Positions 19,838 through 31,621 are shown, counted from the stretch's first letter. The stretch is DNA of 64,000 nt from Verticillium longisporum (GCA_019188255.1 JAETXT010000010.1:3348001-3412000); one strand, 5' to 3'. Made by a program: numbers and translations. Notes: generated by a model not told the origin, from the sequence alone.

Positions 19838-22477
19838 ATGTCGACGGGTCAGGACCAAGATCATGGTCACATGAATGATCACGACCACGACGACCTCTCG
19901 GCGTTGAAGGTCGACCCTGAACCTATCGCCTCGACTACCATCGACACAGCAGCGCAGTCCGAAATCGACAATGGCGACACAGCATCCGACTCCGCTGCCG
20001 CGTCTGCTGTTGCTGCCGCTGCTGATGCCTCTGAAGAGCCCGAGCATCACGGACATCATGTACATATCGAACACCACGATGGACTTGACGACTACGACCC
20101 TGCCTCGATGCAGACCTCGGATCTGGACGCAAACTTGATCCACGCGACTACATCTTCATCGACTGCCCACGAAATCGCCACTGGTGGCCTGCAGGCTCTC
20201 CAGGACGCATCAGACGCCGCCGCTGCTCAGGCTCTGCGCGAAAGCGTCGATCACCAGCAGCAGCACCACGAGCAACCTCACGAGCAACACCACGAACCGC
20301 ACGAGCAGCATCACCAGTATGACCCGCCGCCGCAGTCCGCGTCTTCTCTTGACCATGAAATGCAAGGCACAGACACGGGCAGCTCGAGTGGCCCAGATCC
20401 TGCTCTGGCCGTTGCTGCCGCCGCCGCTGCTGCTACTGCTGCCGTGAATGCGTCCATCGGTGGAGCGCCTGCCGGTCCACATCCATTTGCCTCGGTGGCA
20501 TCTGCTGCGCCTGCGCCTGCGCCTGCACCTGCGCCGTCCGCTGCCAGAGACTCAGCTGTTAATCCCAAGCTGACGCGACTCCGCCGAGCCTGTGACATGT
20601 GCTCCCAGCGCAAGGTGAAATGCGACGAGACGGCCCCATGCAGGCCCTGCCGAGACCTCAACGTCGAATGCACCTTTCACCGAGCCCTCAAGAGACGCGG
20701 TCCCCCGAACAAGCACGCCGAGGCTGCTCGCGCTGCCCAGCGCCCTCGACTCGAGCCCGGCCCGACACCTGCAGGCAATGGTTTTGCCTACAACAACGGC
20801 TTGGGCCCGACACCCTCGCCGCATAACGCCGCCCAGACCCTTGTGTCCATCGCAGAGGGCCCTGCAGCCACAGCCTACACTGCCGAATCGATTGCTCCTA
20901 TGCCTGTGTTGGAGCTCCTCGTTGACGACTTCTTCACCTACATCCACCCCCTGGCGCCTTTTCCTCACGAACCAACCTTCCGAGACGCCTTCGCTACGCG
21001 CCAGGACCGGACGAACCCCGAGTTTTTGAGTCTTCTGGCCTCCATGATTGCCGCTCTTGTGGCGTCCTTTCCCCGGAGCGCTCGCCAGCACCTCAAGGCC
21101 CAGCACAGCACGCACCTTTTCCCTCGTGCCATCGTCATGATTGAAAAATGCAGGGATATTGCGCTCCAAACACGTGGTGCTCTGTGGTCTATCAAGTCGC
21201 CCAAGACGCTCGATGATGCTGCGACGAGCTACTTTCTGGGCCTTGCTGCGGGCTACACGTTGCATGTCAATGCCTATCGCCACTTCACGGCTGAGTGCCT
21301 CTCGCTGATTCGCGAGCTTGGCTTCCACGCGCCCAAGAACCCGGGCGAACTGCCGACATTTGGCACTGATCACTACTCGAACAACCCCCTGCCTTTCCAC
21401 AACATCAAAGATCAGATTGGTAAGCGCATATTCTGGTGCCTGCTTCTCGGCGTACGTTCCTTCTCACAGCTTGGCGCCTCTCACGCCGATCTCGTCATCG
21501 CGCCATCAACGCCAAACCTCCCGTACCCATCTCTGCCCGAGAATGTTGACGACCGGTGGATCATGGCCAACGAGATTCAGTATTCAGAGAACAACAACGT
21601 CACGCTGCTGACGGGCTTTCGATTCGGCGTTGAGATATACACTACAATGAATGCTATCGTTAGTGTGGAGCTTGTGTATGGTATGAGCACGCTCCCGTGG
21701 CCCGATCAGCGCGCCATGCTGCGCGACGCCCTCGTCGCTGCCAAGAACATCATCGATCGTCTCCCGACTGAGCTGCGCCTCACGTCGCAGATTGATCAGC
21801 CCGTCTTCGGCGGAGGCTTTGACGATGGGCATCTTCAATACATGCCCCCAGCGTACCCCAACGCGCAACCGGCAAACGACATCCGCAACGTCATCAAGAG
21901 CAACACGCAACGGCGGCGCCAGCTGCAGTACGACATTCAGAAGGCTAACATTCTTGTGTCGCAGCTCGCGACACGCTCCTACTTCGTTGAGCTCTACTTC
22001 AACCTGCGCGATGTCTACCTTGCAGATCCCAATCGTTCCATCATCGACGAGAGCACGATTGAGGGCAAGGCCGCCAAGGAGGCTGAGGATGTTGAGGCTG
22101 AGCGCATCTTTGAGCTCATGACGGCCGAGCGCGAGCTTATCGTCCAGGATTTGCTGCACGTCCTCGGGTCAATCCCGCAGCGAAACATGGAGCCGAACGG
22201 AGGATCACTCATCAACAAGGTGCGCCAGGTGGCGTCGACCCTTCTTAATGATGCCCCCGAGCGCAAGGGTCCCGTGGCAGTCAAGTCCGAGGCTGCGCTC
22301 TCGCGGCTCATCGACATCTTGATCAAGCTTGAGGGCACTGGACCAGGTCATGCGGGCCACGGAAACGACTCCAACATGACGCCCCAAGACGAGGAAGAAG
22401 AGTTGCGTTTGTGGTCGAGTCTCAGAGACTACCAGCGGCAGTTTGCTTACCAGAGCGGGTACGAGGGGCGGGACTAA
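19838..22477 (+). CDS. Zn2Cys6 transcription factor with fungal_trans domain
   Basis: Intronless, 879 aa from ATG 19838 (context CACAATGTC, chosen over the in-frame ATG at 19697). The N-terminal 250 residues are low complexity: His/Asp-rich, Gln/His-rich and Ala-rich stretches. The DNA-binding cluster is CX2CX6CX5CX2CX6C at residues about 252-278 (RRACDMCSQRKVKCDE...), followed by a basic linker RALKRRGPPNKHAEA. The middle homology (fungal_trans, PF04082) region begins near VLELLVDDFFTYIHPLAPFP and includes YRHFTAECLSLIRELGFH and GKRIFWCLLLGVRSFSQL. It is a nuclear regulator. The family includes carbon-source and secondary-metabolism regulators, but I cannot assign a target. It ends 340 bp before the tRNA gene. 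Confidence 0.88.
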   Translation: MSTGQDQDHGHMNDHDHDDLSALKVDPEPIASTTIDTAAQSEIDNGDTASDSAAASAVAAAADASEEPEHHGHHVHIEHHDGLDDYDPASMQTSDLDANLIHATTSSSTAHEIATGGLQALQDASDAAAAQALRESVDHQQQHHEQPHEQHHEPHEQHHQYDPPPQSASSLDHEMQGTDTGSSSGPDPALAVAAAAAAATAAVNASIGGAPAGPHPFASVASAAPAPAPAPAPSAARDSAVNPKLTRLRRACDMCSQRKVKCDETAPCRPCRDLNVECTFHRALKRRGPPNKHAEAARAAQRPRLEPGPTPAGNGFAYNNGLGPTPSPHNAAQTLVSIAEGPAATAYTAESIAPMPVLELLVDDFFTYIHPLAPFPHEPTFRDAFATRQDRTNPEFLSLLASMIAALVASFPRSARQHLKAQHSTHLFPRAIVMIEKCRDIALQTRGALWSIKSPKTLDDAATSYFLGLAAGYTLHVNAYRHFTAECLSLIRELGFHAPKNPGELPTFGTDHYSNNPLPFHNIKDQIGKRIFWCLLLGVRSFSQLGASHADLVIAPSTPNLPYPSLPENVDDRWIMANEIQYSENNNVTLLTGFRFGVEIYTTMNAIVSVELVYGMSTLPWPDQRAMLRDALVAAKNIIDRLPTELRLTSQIDQPVFGGGFDDGHLQYMPPAYPNAQPANDIRNVIKSNTQRRRQLQYDIQKANILVSQLATRSYFVELYFNLRDVYLADPNRSIIDESTIEGKAAKEAEDVEAERIFELMTAERELIVQDLLHVLGSIPQRNMEPNGGSLINKVRQVASTLLNDAPERKGPVAVKSEAALSRLIDILIKLEGTGPGHAGHGNDSNMTPQDEEEELRLWSSLRDYQRQFAYQSGYEGRD

Positions 22478-22805
22478 GGTGGCGATCGTGGTTTGCCGCA
22501 CGACGGCTACGCTTTGTACTATTACGGTGTGATTGGAACGGCGTACGGCGACGATGGGAAAATGCGCCAACGGCGCCTTCGACATGGGTGTCAAGTTTGT
22601 ATGTGTAGCATAGCCTTAATGGCACCTGAGGAATTGGGTGCGAGTCGCTGTGAGACACCATGCCAACGCTCGATGCCGTGAGACAGCCGCGCAAGTCCTT
22701 GCCACGCAGGACTTGGAACGCTCTATGCTATTTTTGCTTCAATGTGTTCTTGGGCTTGGTGACTACAAAGGCAAAAAGGCACGGCCCCAACGCGCCGGGG
22801 ATGGC
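22478..22805. other. Intergenic between regulator and tRNA
   Basis: 3' flank of the Zn2Cys6 gene; nothing recognised apart from the terminator T-run near 22806. Confidence 0.5.
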
Positions 22806-22809
22806 AAAA
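22806..22809 (-). terminator. Pol III terminator T4
   Basis: TTTT on the minus strand, 5 bp past the 3' end of the tRNA gene, the usual RNA polymerase III stop. Confidence 0.6.
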
Positions 22810-22814
22810 GATAT

Positions 22815-22885
22815 TCCGAACCAGGGAATCGAACCCTGAGCCTGACGGTGAGAGCGTCAAATGTTAGCCATTACACCAGTTCGGA
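22815..22885 (-). tRNA. tRNA-Glu(CUC)
   Basis: Minus strand folds as a cloverleaf. The 7-bp acceptor stem TCCGAAC/GTTCGGA is perfect, with D-arm box A (TGGTGTAATGGC). The anticodon stem TGACG/CGTCA encloses loop CTCTCAC (anticodon CUC), and the T-arm contains box B (GGTTCGATTCC). Length 71 nt, no intron. Confidence 0.93.
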
Positions 22886-22989
22886 TGTTGAGTGGTGTTT
22901 CGGGAAAGCCATTCATAGAGCTTGCGGGGCTTGTGAGGTTGCTTCTCGTAGGTCGCGATCTGTCGGTTGCCATACTTTCTTGAAGCCTA

Positions 22990-23095
22990 AGACCCACCAC
23001 CCCCCAACCGCCCACTAGAATACACTAAAAACAGCGATTTCTAGGGGTCTATATTTCCACTAATAGTAAAGCTAGATATCTAAATTTTCTATATA
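22990..23095 (+). repeat. Left terminal inverted repeat
   Basis: Left arm of the TA-flanked element. The outer 40 bp are of normal composition; inner parts grade into AT-rich RIP DNA. It pairs with 30150-30261. Confidence 0.75.
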
Positions 23096-23640
23096 GTATA
23101 GATTAAGCTATTAATATATTACTATTAGAGTTTTAAGAGGATACTATAACTTTAGAAGAAGATATAATTTTCGGAAATCTAGTTTTTATTTTAATTAGTA
23201 TTTTCCTAATAACCCTAATAAAATTTATACTAAGCCTAAGAAGTAATATAAAGAGATTTTTAATATTTTATAATTATTATATCTCTATAAGTAAGCTTAT
23301 TTTAAAGGAATAAAGCTATAAGATAACTTATAGCCCCTATAATATAGAGTTTCTAAGATTCTCTATTAAAATTTACTATAGAGGAATCTAATTACTTTAA
23401 TAGCTTACTAAGGACTAAGTATTATAAGCTAAGAATATAGAACTAGATTCTTAGAGTTTTATTATAATTTATTATAACCCTAAACTTATTTAATATATAG
23501 CTTAATATATTTATATTATTAAAACTAGTTACTATATAATCTATTATTAAGCTACTTAAATAGCTTATAATAAGAGCTATAGGCTTTAAGATAAGATAAG
23601 AATTTAATTATACTATATTTATAGCCTAAATATTATTTAT

Positions 23641-24357
23641 TGATATATATCGTAATCGACGTAGGAGGTATTGGGCAACAACCGAGGGTATAGCTTAGTT
23701 ATAGAATAAAGAGATAATAATAGATAAGAGGAAGGGAGAGATAAAAGTAGCTGTATCTCTGGAAGGAGACGTCGGGTCGAGAAATGGATTAAAGATTCTT
23801 ATAGCCCTTAACGAGAGCTATAAAATAGTGTATTTTTCGTTTAGATCGAAGGTAGGTAGGTCGAGGGGTGATTAGAAGAAGGTTGTGATTAACTAAGAGA
23901 AGTGCTTAAATTGATCCCAATGGGAGTAAGGCGTGTCTTGGAAGGTATCCGTTCCTAATAGTTAAGAACGTACAAATTGGATAGGAATTACTGCGTAAGG
24001 GGGACTTGCGAGTATTATTAGAATTGAATAATTATTAAGATCTAAAAACCTGAAAAACAGGTCCGGGGGGTGCCCTCTATATATAATAGACTAACCCTCA
24101 GTGGCCACGCGTGGACAAGGCGCTTAGACCACCTCTAGACTTACGGGGGAAGTAGAGTCGGATTTAAGCTCTAGCCAATAGGGTATAAGAGAACTTAAAC
24201 GCTTATTACTATAGAACGGCTCCATAGAATATTATAAAAATTATACCATTCTATAGCTACGATCTTTCTCTATTTTATAATATATATATTATTATAGTTT
24301 AGCCTTTATTTAAACTACTAGAGTAGTTATAAGACTCTAACCCTTATAACTCCTATA
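23641..24357 (-). repeat. 3' LTR of the copia element, weakly RIPped
   Basis: 717 bp. It starts TGATATATATCG on the + strand (3' end of the LTR, ...CA on the minus strand). It retains many C/G positions that are T/A in the partner LTR, for example all 11 differences over the first 64 aligned bases. Confidence 0.85.
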
Positions 24358-24929
24358 CCCCCCTATAAGGTAGTATATATATAGGTATATAGATATAGTA
24401 GCTTATATATTTAGAGGATAAAAAAATAAAACCTCGTAGTATTATTATATATAGGGAAAAATTAAAACCCTATAGTATAGAAAATAAATAAAAACTATAC
24501 GTTATATTATTATAGGAAAATCCGAAGATAAAAACCTATTTTATTATAATAGGAAAATCCGAAGATAAAAACCTATTTAATACCTAATTTCAGGTACTTT
24601 ACTATATTCAGGCTACTTATAGTCTATAGGTATAGTATTTAGACTCCCTATTTATATATATCCGCATAGGGTATTATAAGTTATCTTATTTAAGCCCTTA
24701 GTAAGTATATCTACTATATTACACTAGGTATATATATAAAAGCTATATTTTCTTATCTTTTAATAGATTTCGGCAATAATAGAATTACCTATCTATATAC
24801 TTAACCCTTTTATAGAATTCAGGATTTTCGGTTATTTTCTTAGCTCCTTTATTATCTACTAATAAAGTAAGTATTTTAGGTTTATTTAAACCTAGGCCTT
24901 TAGATATTTCTAAAAAAAGAAAAATATAT

Positions 24930-25150
24930 ATAGCTTCTTTAGAGGCTTCATATAAAGCTATATATTCAGCTTCATAAGTAGATAAAGCTACTACCTTTTA
25001 TTTAGCTAAAACCTAGCTTATAGGGTTATTAATTCCTAAGTAGAATATATATCTAGAGGTAGAAGTTCTATCTTCTAATATATCGCTCTAGCTAGAATCG
25101 CTATACCCTATTATATTAAGGGATTTATTATAAGTATATATAAGACCTAT
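24930..25150 (-). pseudogene. Copia RNase H, RIP-killed
   Basis: Minus strand gives GYSDSS then, after RTSTSRYIFYLG, the signature ALSTYEAEYIALYEAS, the canonical copia RNase H end. The Trp after the first Asp motif is a stop. Confidence 0.75.
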
Positions 25151-25539
25151 ATCCGGATATTTATTTAAATAAGCCTATATTCTATTTAAAGTAATAAAAT
25201 ACTCTTTAAAGGGGTTACTTATATATCTAGAATATCTATTCACTAAATAAGTAATATCTAGTCTACTATATAAGGCTAAATATAATAAAGAGCCTATTTC
25301 CTATTAATATTAGAGGATTTCTAAATTTATAGCTTATAAGGAATTTAGTATTAAAGCTATTTTTAATATATTAAGCGTATCTACTACTTTTAAATTCAAT
25401 TTATTATATTTTATAAGAATTTTCTCGTAATATACCTTTTAGGATATATATAGAAGCTTTTCTTCTTTATTTATAGTTATTTTATTACCTAAAAGGTATT
25501 AATAAGTCCTAAATCTTTAAGACTTAATATAGTTTAAAG

Positions 25540-26130
25540 TTTAGCTTATATAGTAGATATTATTTTAGCTTTTTTAGCTATTATAATTATATCGTCGATA
25601 TAATAGAATAATATAGCCTTTAAAGGTAATATAAATACCCCTAAATCAGATTCTAATACGTTAAAACCTAAGCTATTTAAAGCTTTAAATAGATATTCGT
25701 ACTAGAGCCTAGGGGACTATTTTAACCTATATAAGGCTTTATTCAGCTTATATATATAGTTTTCTCGTATAGAGAAACTAGTAGGTTAAATAACGTATAT
25801 ATCCTTATCTATATCTATATAGATAAACGCATTATTAATATCTAACTATTTAAAATCCTAGCCTAGATTTAGACCTAATATAAAAGCTAGTCTATAGCTT
25901 TTAGGCCTATAGGTAGTACTAAAGGTCTCTAGGTAATCTATACTAATAATTTAGTTAAATCCCTAAACTACCTATCTAGCTTTATATTTTATTAGATTTT
26001 TATTTATATCGTATTTTATTTTATAAACCTATCTACCCCCTAATATATTAGCTTCTTTAAATAGGGTATTTTTATTAATTAAAGACTAGGTATTTTAATC
26101 TATTAATTACTAAAATTCTAAATTCATAGC
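25540..26130 (-). pseudogene. Copia reverse transcriptase, RIP-killed
   Basis: The polymerase motif KAILFYYIDDIIIIAKKA is intact around 25575-25620 (minus strand), the Y-x-D-D box of RT. Flanking sequence matches the copia order, with stops at Trp/Gln positions. Confidence 0.75.
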
Positions 26131-26639
26131 TTTATTCTAATTATCTTTATCAGGGCTATTAATAGCTTAGCTATAAGTAATAGGTTCCTTTATATTATTT
26201 ATAGTAAGGATATAGTTCTAGCCTTAGAAATTAAAGGAGTCCCCTAGTAGTATATCCGATATATTTAGTAAATCGGCCGATTTTATATAAATATAATCCT
26301 CAGGGTTCTAAATTTCAGGAAGCTCTATAATTATTTTTAGGTTTTTATTATTAATTATATTACTAGTAATTATATTATTATTACCTTTAATTAGAGGCAA
26401 AGCTATTATTTTATTTATTTCTAAATTAAATAATTCAAGGTCTTCTAAATTTAGAAGGTCCTTTTCTATTACTAAAGGTATAGATATAGGAGTAATAAAT
26501 TTATTTTCTAATATATATATATCTCTAGTCTAAATAACCTTCCTAGATTAGGTATTATATATTTTATAGTTATAATCGTCTATACCTATTAAGACGGATT
26601 TACTAGCTCTTTCGTCTAGTTTCTTTATTAAAGGTTCTT

Positions 26640-27270
26640 TATTTTTATAATAGGCTATAGAACCCTATATTTTTATATTATCGATATTAGGTATTTTATT
26701 TTCTTTTAATTCATAAGGTATTTTAAACCCTATAGAGCTATTAGGAGTTCTATTATATATATATATAGTAGTATACGCTACGTCTCCCTATAGATATAAG
26801 GGTAATCCTAAATAGAAAATCAAGGACCTTATTTTATCTATTATAGTCCTTATAGCTCGTTCTATAAACCCTTATAATTCATAAGTATATAGTAGTTTTA
26901 TTATATATTTTACTCCTATAAGCGTATTTTTAACGCTTTTATTTATAAATTCTTTACTACCGTCGATATTAAATTCCTTTATTTTATAATTAAGCTTATT
27001 ATTTTCTATTTCTTAGCGGAACCTATTAAGCTTATTAGAAACGACTTCTTCTAATTTATTAAGTAATAGGAATATCTAGATATATTTAGTATATTTATCT
27101 TTTATAAAGAGAATCTATTTTTTATTATTATAAGTTATAGGGGTTATAGGACCTACTAGGTCTACGTATAGATTCTCTAAGTATATATATTCTTTATATT
27201 TATTAAGGGATATCTTATTTATTATATTAGTGAATTTACCCCTTTTATAGGCTTTATAATTTTCTATTTT
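26640..27270 (-). pseudogene. Copia integrase, RIP-killed
   Basis: Readable in one frame on the minus strand: LYVDLVGPITPITYNNKKYI, then FIKDKYTKYI, KEFNIDGSKEFINK (Asp of the D,D-35-E triad), LLYTYEL, GFIERAIRTI (Glu) and IYNRTPNSSIGFKIPYEL. Stops replace Trp and Gln. Confidence 0.75.
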
Positions 27271-28239
27271 ATATATAGCTATAGTATCTATAGGCCTCTT
27301 ATATATAGATTTCAGGGCCTTTATATTACAATATATAAATCGAGTATATAAAGTATAAGCCTCTTCTAAAGATATTATAGTACTAGATTTAAGTCTATTA
27401 TTAATCCTTATTTTATATATATTATTATAGAGGATATTCTACTTTAATTCTTAATTATTCTTAAACCTATTATATTTATTCTTTTAAAGATTATCGAATA
27501 TAGCTCGAAATCTAGACTTATTAATAGATTTTATATTATATTTAAGAACTAAAGCAGAAGTCTAATATAGATTATTTTTAAGAGGTACTATCGTTATATA
27601 TATATCTTTATAGTATAGATTCATTTAATTATTTCCTCTAGTATATAAATAACCTATTTTATCTAAAGTAGGTAGACTAATTATATTAATACCTAATTAA
27701 GGTATATAAAAATAGTCTTTTAATATTATATCTTTAAGGGTATCTTTTAAACGTATAATAACGTCGCCTAGGCCCTCTAGGGATATAGAACTAGCTTTTC
27801 CCTAGGAAGCCTTTAAATTATTATATTTTTAGAAATAGTTAAATAATAATTTATTTAAAATTATATAAATCGTAGTAATAATATCTATAATAAAACTAAT
27901 ATTAATACTAGAATTTTCTACTTTATTAGCTAGATTATCTATATATAATATATTAGTATAATTATAGTATAATATATTAAAGGCTATATCTACCTTAGGA
28001 TTTTTATCCGTTTAGTTTCCGATTTAAATTTCTTCGAAGGTTATTAAATCTTCGTTATCTTCTTCTTCTTCTATAATTATATCCTCTTTAATAGAGGGTT
28101 TCTTATAGTTTTCTTTATACCCTAAGGCTATTAAAGCTATTTTTTATTTTCCCTTTTATCCCTAGGATTTATATTATCCTTAAGGTTTTTTATATTCCTA
28201 GAAGAGCTAGAATTAGCTATAGAAGCCGTTTCTTAATCT

Positions 28240-28345
28240 TTCTAGGACGAGGAACGTTTCTAAGGGTATAGGAAAAAGCAGTCTTCTTCTATATAATTTT
28301 TCATCTTATAATATTTATAAAATATACCCTTAGTCTTTTTCTAGG
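28240..28345 (-). pseudogene. Gag zinc knuckle, RIP-killed
   Basis: Minus strand reads GIFYKYYKMKNYIEEDCFFLYP. The CX2CX4HX4C knuckle is recognisable, but both first Cys and the His have become Tyr (TGT/CAT to TAT), exactly the changes RIP makes. Confidence 0.6.
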
Positions 28346-29401
28346 GTTTTTTAATTATTCTTAAGGGCTTTTTAATTCCCTAAAGAATTAAAATTTTCCC
28401 TTTATTTTTCTAAGATCTATTAGAGTCTAGAAAGGAGGATATAATTTTTTCTAATAAATAACTAAAAAGATCTTAATAAAGAGCTTATATTATATAGATT
28501 ATAGTATTCTCGTTTCTATCCTATATTTTATATAAGACCTAGGCCTTTATTACTTATTCTAGAAGGTCTAATTTTCTACTCTTTAATTCCTCTAATAATT
28601 CTATAACTTTATAAAAGAAGTTTTCTATAGAATTAAAATTAAAGGGATCTAGAGCGAAAAACGATATTAAAACGTCGAAATCGGCTTAAAAACCTTTTAA
28701 TTTATATAGCTCTTATAATTTTTTCTAGATTTCTAAGGGATCTAATAAGCTATTAACCTAAATAAATAGGCCTATATCTAGGGTACTTAATATATTCCCT
28801 ATAGCCTTAAGGGCCTCTATATATTTTTCTTTAATTAAATTAATAGGAAGAGGTTTAATAACTTCTTCTAATTTAATTCCCTAAGATAGGAAAAAAGACT
28901 TAATTTATATAGTCTAAATCTTATATCTATTATTACCCTTAAGCTTCTAAAAGGATAGCTTAAAGGTACCTTTATTTATAGCTATAGAGCGTTAAAGAGG
29001 TATTATAATATAGTAAAGTATAATACGTTAATAAGGATTATTTAAGAACGAGAAGAAGTATTAAGATAAAAAGTATATTAATAGAAAGAGGATCTTCTAA
29101 TAATTCTTATATTTAAAAAGGAACTTTATAGATAAAAAGATAATAGCGTAAAAAGCTATTAAAGTATAGGTATAGATATAATTAAAAGTTAAATTAATAA
29201 TTACGATTATTTAATAAGGAGAGGAGCTATCGATATAAAAAGTATATTAGAAGATAGAGAATCTTTTAAAGATTAAGGATAAATTAATAGAAGTTAAAAT
29301 AACTTAGTATATAATAATTAAGAAGAGGTTAAAATTATTATATAATTAAAGAATTACTTTCTCGATTATTTATAGTTCGATTTCGAAGCGGATCGGAAAT
29401 C

Positions 29402-29417
29402 CAGGCTTATAACCTAT
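29402..29417 (-). other. Primer-binding site of the copia element
   Basis: Minus strand ATAGGTTATAAGCCTG directly after the 5' LTR. GGTTATGAGCC would pair with the anticodon loop of initiator tRNA-Met, the half-tRNA priming known for copia-type elements. One RIP-type change separates it from that. Confidence 0.6.
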
Positions 29418-30134
29418 TAATATATATCGTAATCGATATAGGAGGTATTAAATAACAATTAAGGGTATAGCTTAATTATAGAATAAAGAGATAATAATAG
29501 ATAAGAGGAAGGGAGAGATAAAAGTAGCTATATCTCTAAAAGGAGACGTCGGGTCGAGAAATAGATCGAAGATTCTTATAGCCTTTAATAAGAGCTATAA
29601 AATAGTATATTTTTCGTTTAGATCGAAGGTAAGTAGGTTAAGGGGTAATTAGAAGAAGGTTATAATTAATTAAGAGAAGTGCTTAAATTAATCCTAATAG
29701 GAGTAAAGCGTATTTTAGAAGGTATCTATTCTTAATAGTTAAGAACGTATAAATTAGATAGGAATTACTATATAAGGGGGACTTATAAGTATTATTAAAA
29801 TTAAATAATTATTAAGATCTAAAAACCTAAAAAATAGGTCCGAGGGGTGCCCTCTATATATAATAGACTAACCCTTAGTAGCTATGCGTAGATAAGGCGC
29901 TTAGACTACCTCTAGACCTATAAGGGAAGTAGAGTCGGATTTAAGCTCTAGCTAATAGGGTATAAGAGAACTTAAACGCTTATTACTATAGAACGGCTCC
30001 ATAGAATATTATAAAAATTACATAGTTCTATAGCTACGATTTTTCTCTATTTTATAATATATATATCGTTATAATTTAGCTTTTATTTAAACTACTAGAG
30101 TAGTTATAAGACTCTAACCCTTATAACTCCTATA
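29418..30134 (-). repeat. 5' LTR of the copia element, strongly RIPped
   Basis: 717 bp, collinear with 23641-24357. Differences are almost all C-to-T or G-to-A relative to the left copy. The TG/CA ends are mutated to TA. Confidence 0.85.
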
Positions 30135-30149
30135 TTCTTATATTAGGAT

Positions 30150-30261
30150 TCTAGATATATAGCTTCTATTATTAGTAGAGATATAGACCCCTGGAAATCG
30201 CTGTTTTTGGTATATTCTGGTGGGCGGTTGGGGCGGTGGGCGGTTGGGGGGTGGTGGGTCT
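30150..30261 (-). repeat. Right terminal inverted repeat
   Basis: Right arm. It carries an extra copy of a GGGCGGTTGGGG-type unit (30230-30250) absent on the left. Otherwise it is collinear in reverse complement with 22990-23095. Confidence 0.75.
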
Positions 30262-30263
30262 TA

Positions 30264-31621
30264 GAGCCGGGATACTTCGGCTTACACTGCTCCTTGGCTT
30301 GAATGAGGATCAAAACATGTCGGCTTAACGATTACTCGCCACCATCGCCCGTGCAGCCGATCATTTGGATCTACAGCCTGAGGGATTAGAATGCGCATTC
30401 TTTATCTAGAGTTGTTTCCTCCTCTGAAAGCTGTGGCAGGGCTCGACGGCTCATTCTCGAATTTACTATAAGTACTTGGATTAATTTCAGTATCTTCACT
30501 CCTTCGTTGACTCGTGTTTCTCTGAAAGTCAATTGGTATTCGAGCCAGTAGTCTATCCGAATAAGCCCTCTAAATAGCTTGTTTCACCAGATTTCACAAG
30601 TCATCTCATTGAAAAGGTCGTCTCAGTCAATATAGATCAAACTACGTATGCTTGGTCTACTGTTCAAAAATCTGGAGTACAGCAGGTGTTCTTCTAGGCA
30701 AAGAATCTATGATTTTAAACTTAAACACAAGTCAGAGGGCTGGTAGCTGATCGTGCCGGAAATTCTGGAAGCGTTTCAATTAAATCCCTACATCCCATCT
30801 TTCCCAGTATTACCTCATGAAAAACAGACATTTCATGACAGTTCAAGGCGCATTTGGCCCCAAGCCCATTGTCCAATGGAGCGATCCAGCTGTTTCTGGG
30901 CTCAGAAACATATATATCATCAGCTTTGATTTCCGCAATAACAAACCCACATATCTTATAAGGGCCTACATGAATTTTGTATCACAAAACCTTTATACTA
31001 ATTCCAAAAAACCAGTGACCAAATAAAAACCTTGAACACGTAGGTAGGCCAAGCTCCAGCCGCCATGCTCAAATAAAAAAAAATCACGAGGCTTCATTAG
31101 ATTGAGCACTGAGAAGCATAATACTAGCGACCTCCAGGTGTTCGGGGCACTAAATTGGTATAGCCGAATACGGTAGTAGGGATCCGGCCTGATAGCTCCT
31201 CAACAATGCCTGCCAGGCTCAGCTCAAACTCCTATGCTAACCTGAGTTCCAAGAAGCCAATGAATGGCTCACGGCTTGAATCTGTGTTTTCCATATCGAC
31301 AAAGTGAACGAAAGGTCCGAAGGGATGAGCATTTAACGAGGTGTTGCATCAAAGAGGTCGATGGGTAGCGTCTGCTCGCGATATCTCCTTATGCGATTGC
31401 TCTCCTGACGTCAATCCCTTTGTCAGCATCACCGTCACATTACGACTTTACATGCTTCCTCCATCTACAAAGAGTGTCATGGGATGAGCGGATCACATAG
31501 AATATGATCATGAACAACTCGTCTCTGAGAAGAACACCCAGGCAAGCTGGCTCATACTTCACTCTCGTTCCCTAGGCTGACATTCGTTGCAGCGCGGCGC
31601 CAAACTCAGATCCAACCAGCC
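30264..31621. other. Intergenic, possibly decayed sequence
   Basis: No coding frame is supported. A 69-codon + frame at 30817-31026 has no motif and an AT-rich, unselected look. Contains an A9 run near 31075. Confidence 0.45.

Larger units (their letters stand above)
23641..30134 (-). mobile_element. Copia-type LTR retrotransposon, complete but RIP-degraded
   Basis: 6494 bp on the minus strand: 5' LTR at 29418-30134, 3' LTR at 23641-24357, both exactly 717 bp. Just inside the 5' LTR is a primer-binding site (minus strand GGTTATAAGCC, one G-to-A from the complement of the tRNA-iMet anticodon loop). Just outside the 3' LTR is a polypurine tract (+ strand C6, 24358-24363). Order from 5' to 3': gag zinc knuckle, integrase, RT, RNase H, which is the copia order. 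The frame is broken mainly by stops at former Trp/Gln codons. No clean target duplication (TTTAT left, TTCTT right). Confidence 0.88.
22990..30261. mobile_element. TIR DNA element (TA-flanked) interrupted by a copia retrotransposon
   Basis: AGACCCACCACCCCCCAACC at 22990 matches, inverted, the sequence ending at 30261. Similarity continues inward for about 100 bp with scattered C/T differences (AAAAACAGCGATTT shared) and one 16-bp internal duplication in the right copy. TA lies immediately outside both ends (22988-22989 and 30262-30263), as in Tc1/mariner-type insertions. Without the copia insertion the element would be only about 780 bp, so a MITE or deletion derivative is likely. No transposase is readable; the interior is RIP-damaged. 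It lies about 105 bp upstream of the tRNA-Glu gene. Confidence 0.75.

Noticed and set aside
30817..31026. 69-codon + frame beside the transposon block
   Set aside because: AT-rich, no motif, no conserved context.
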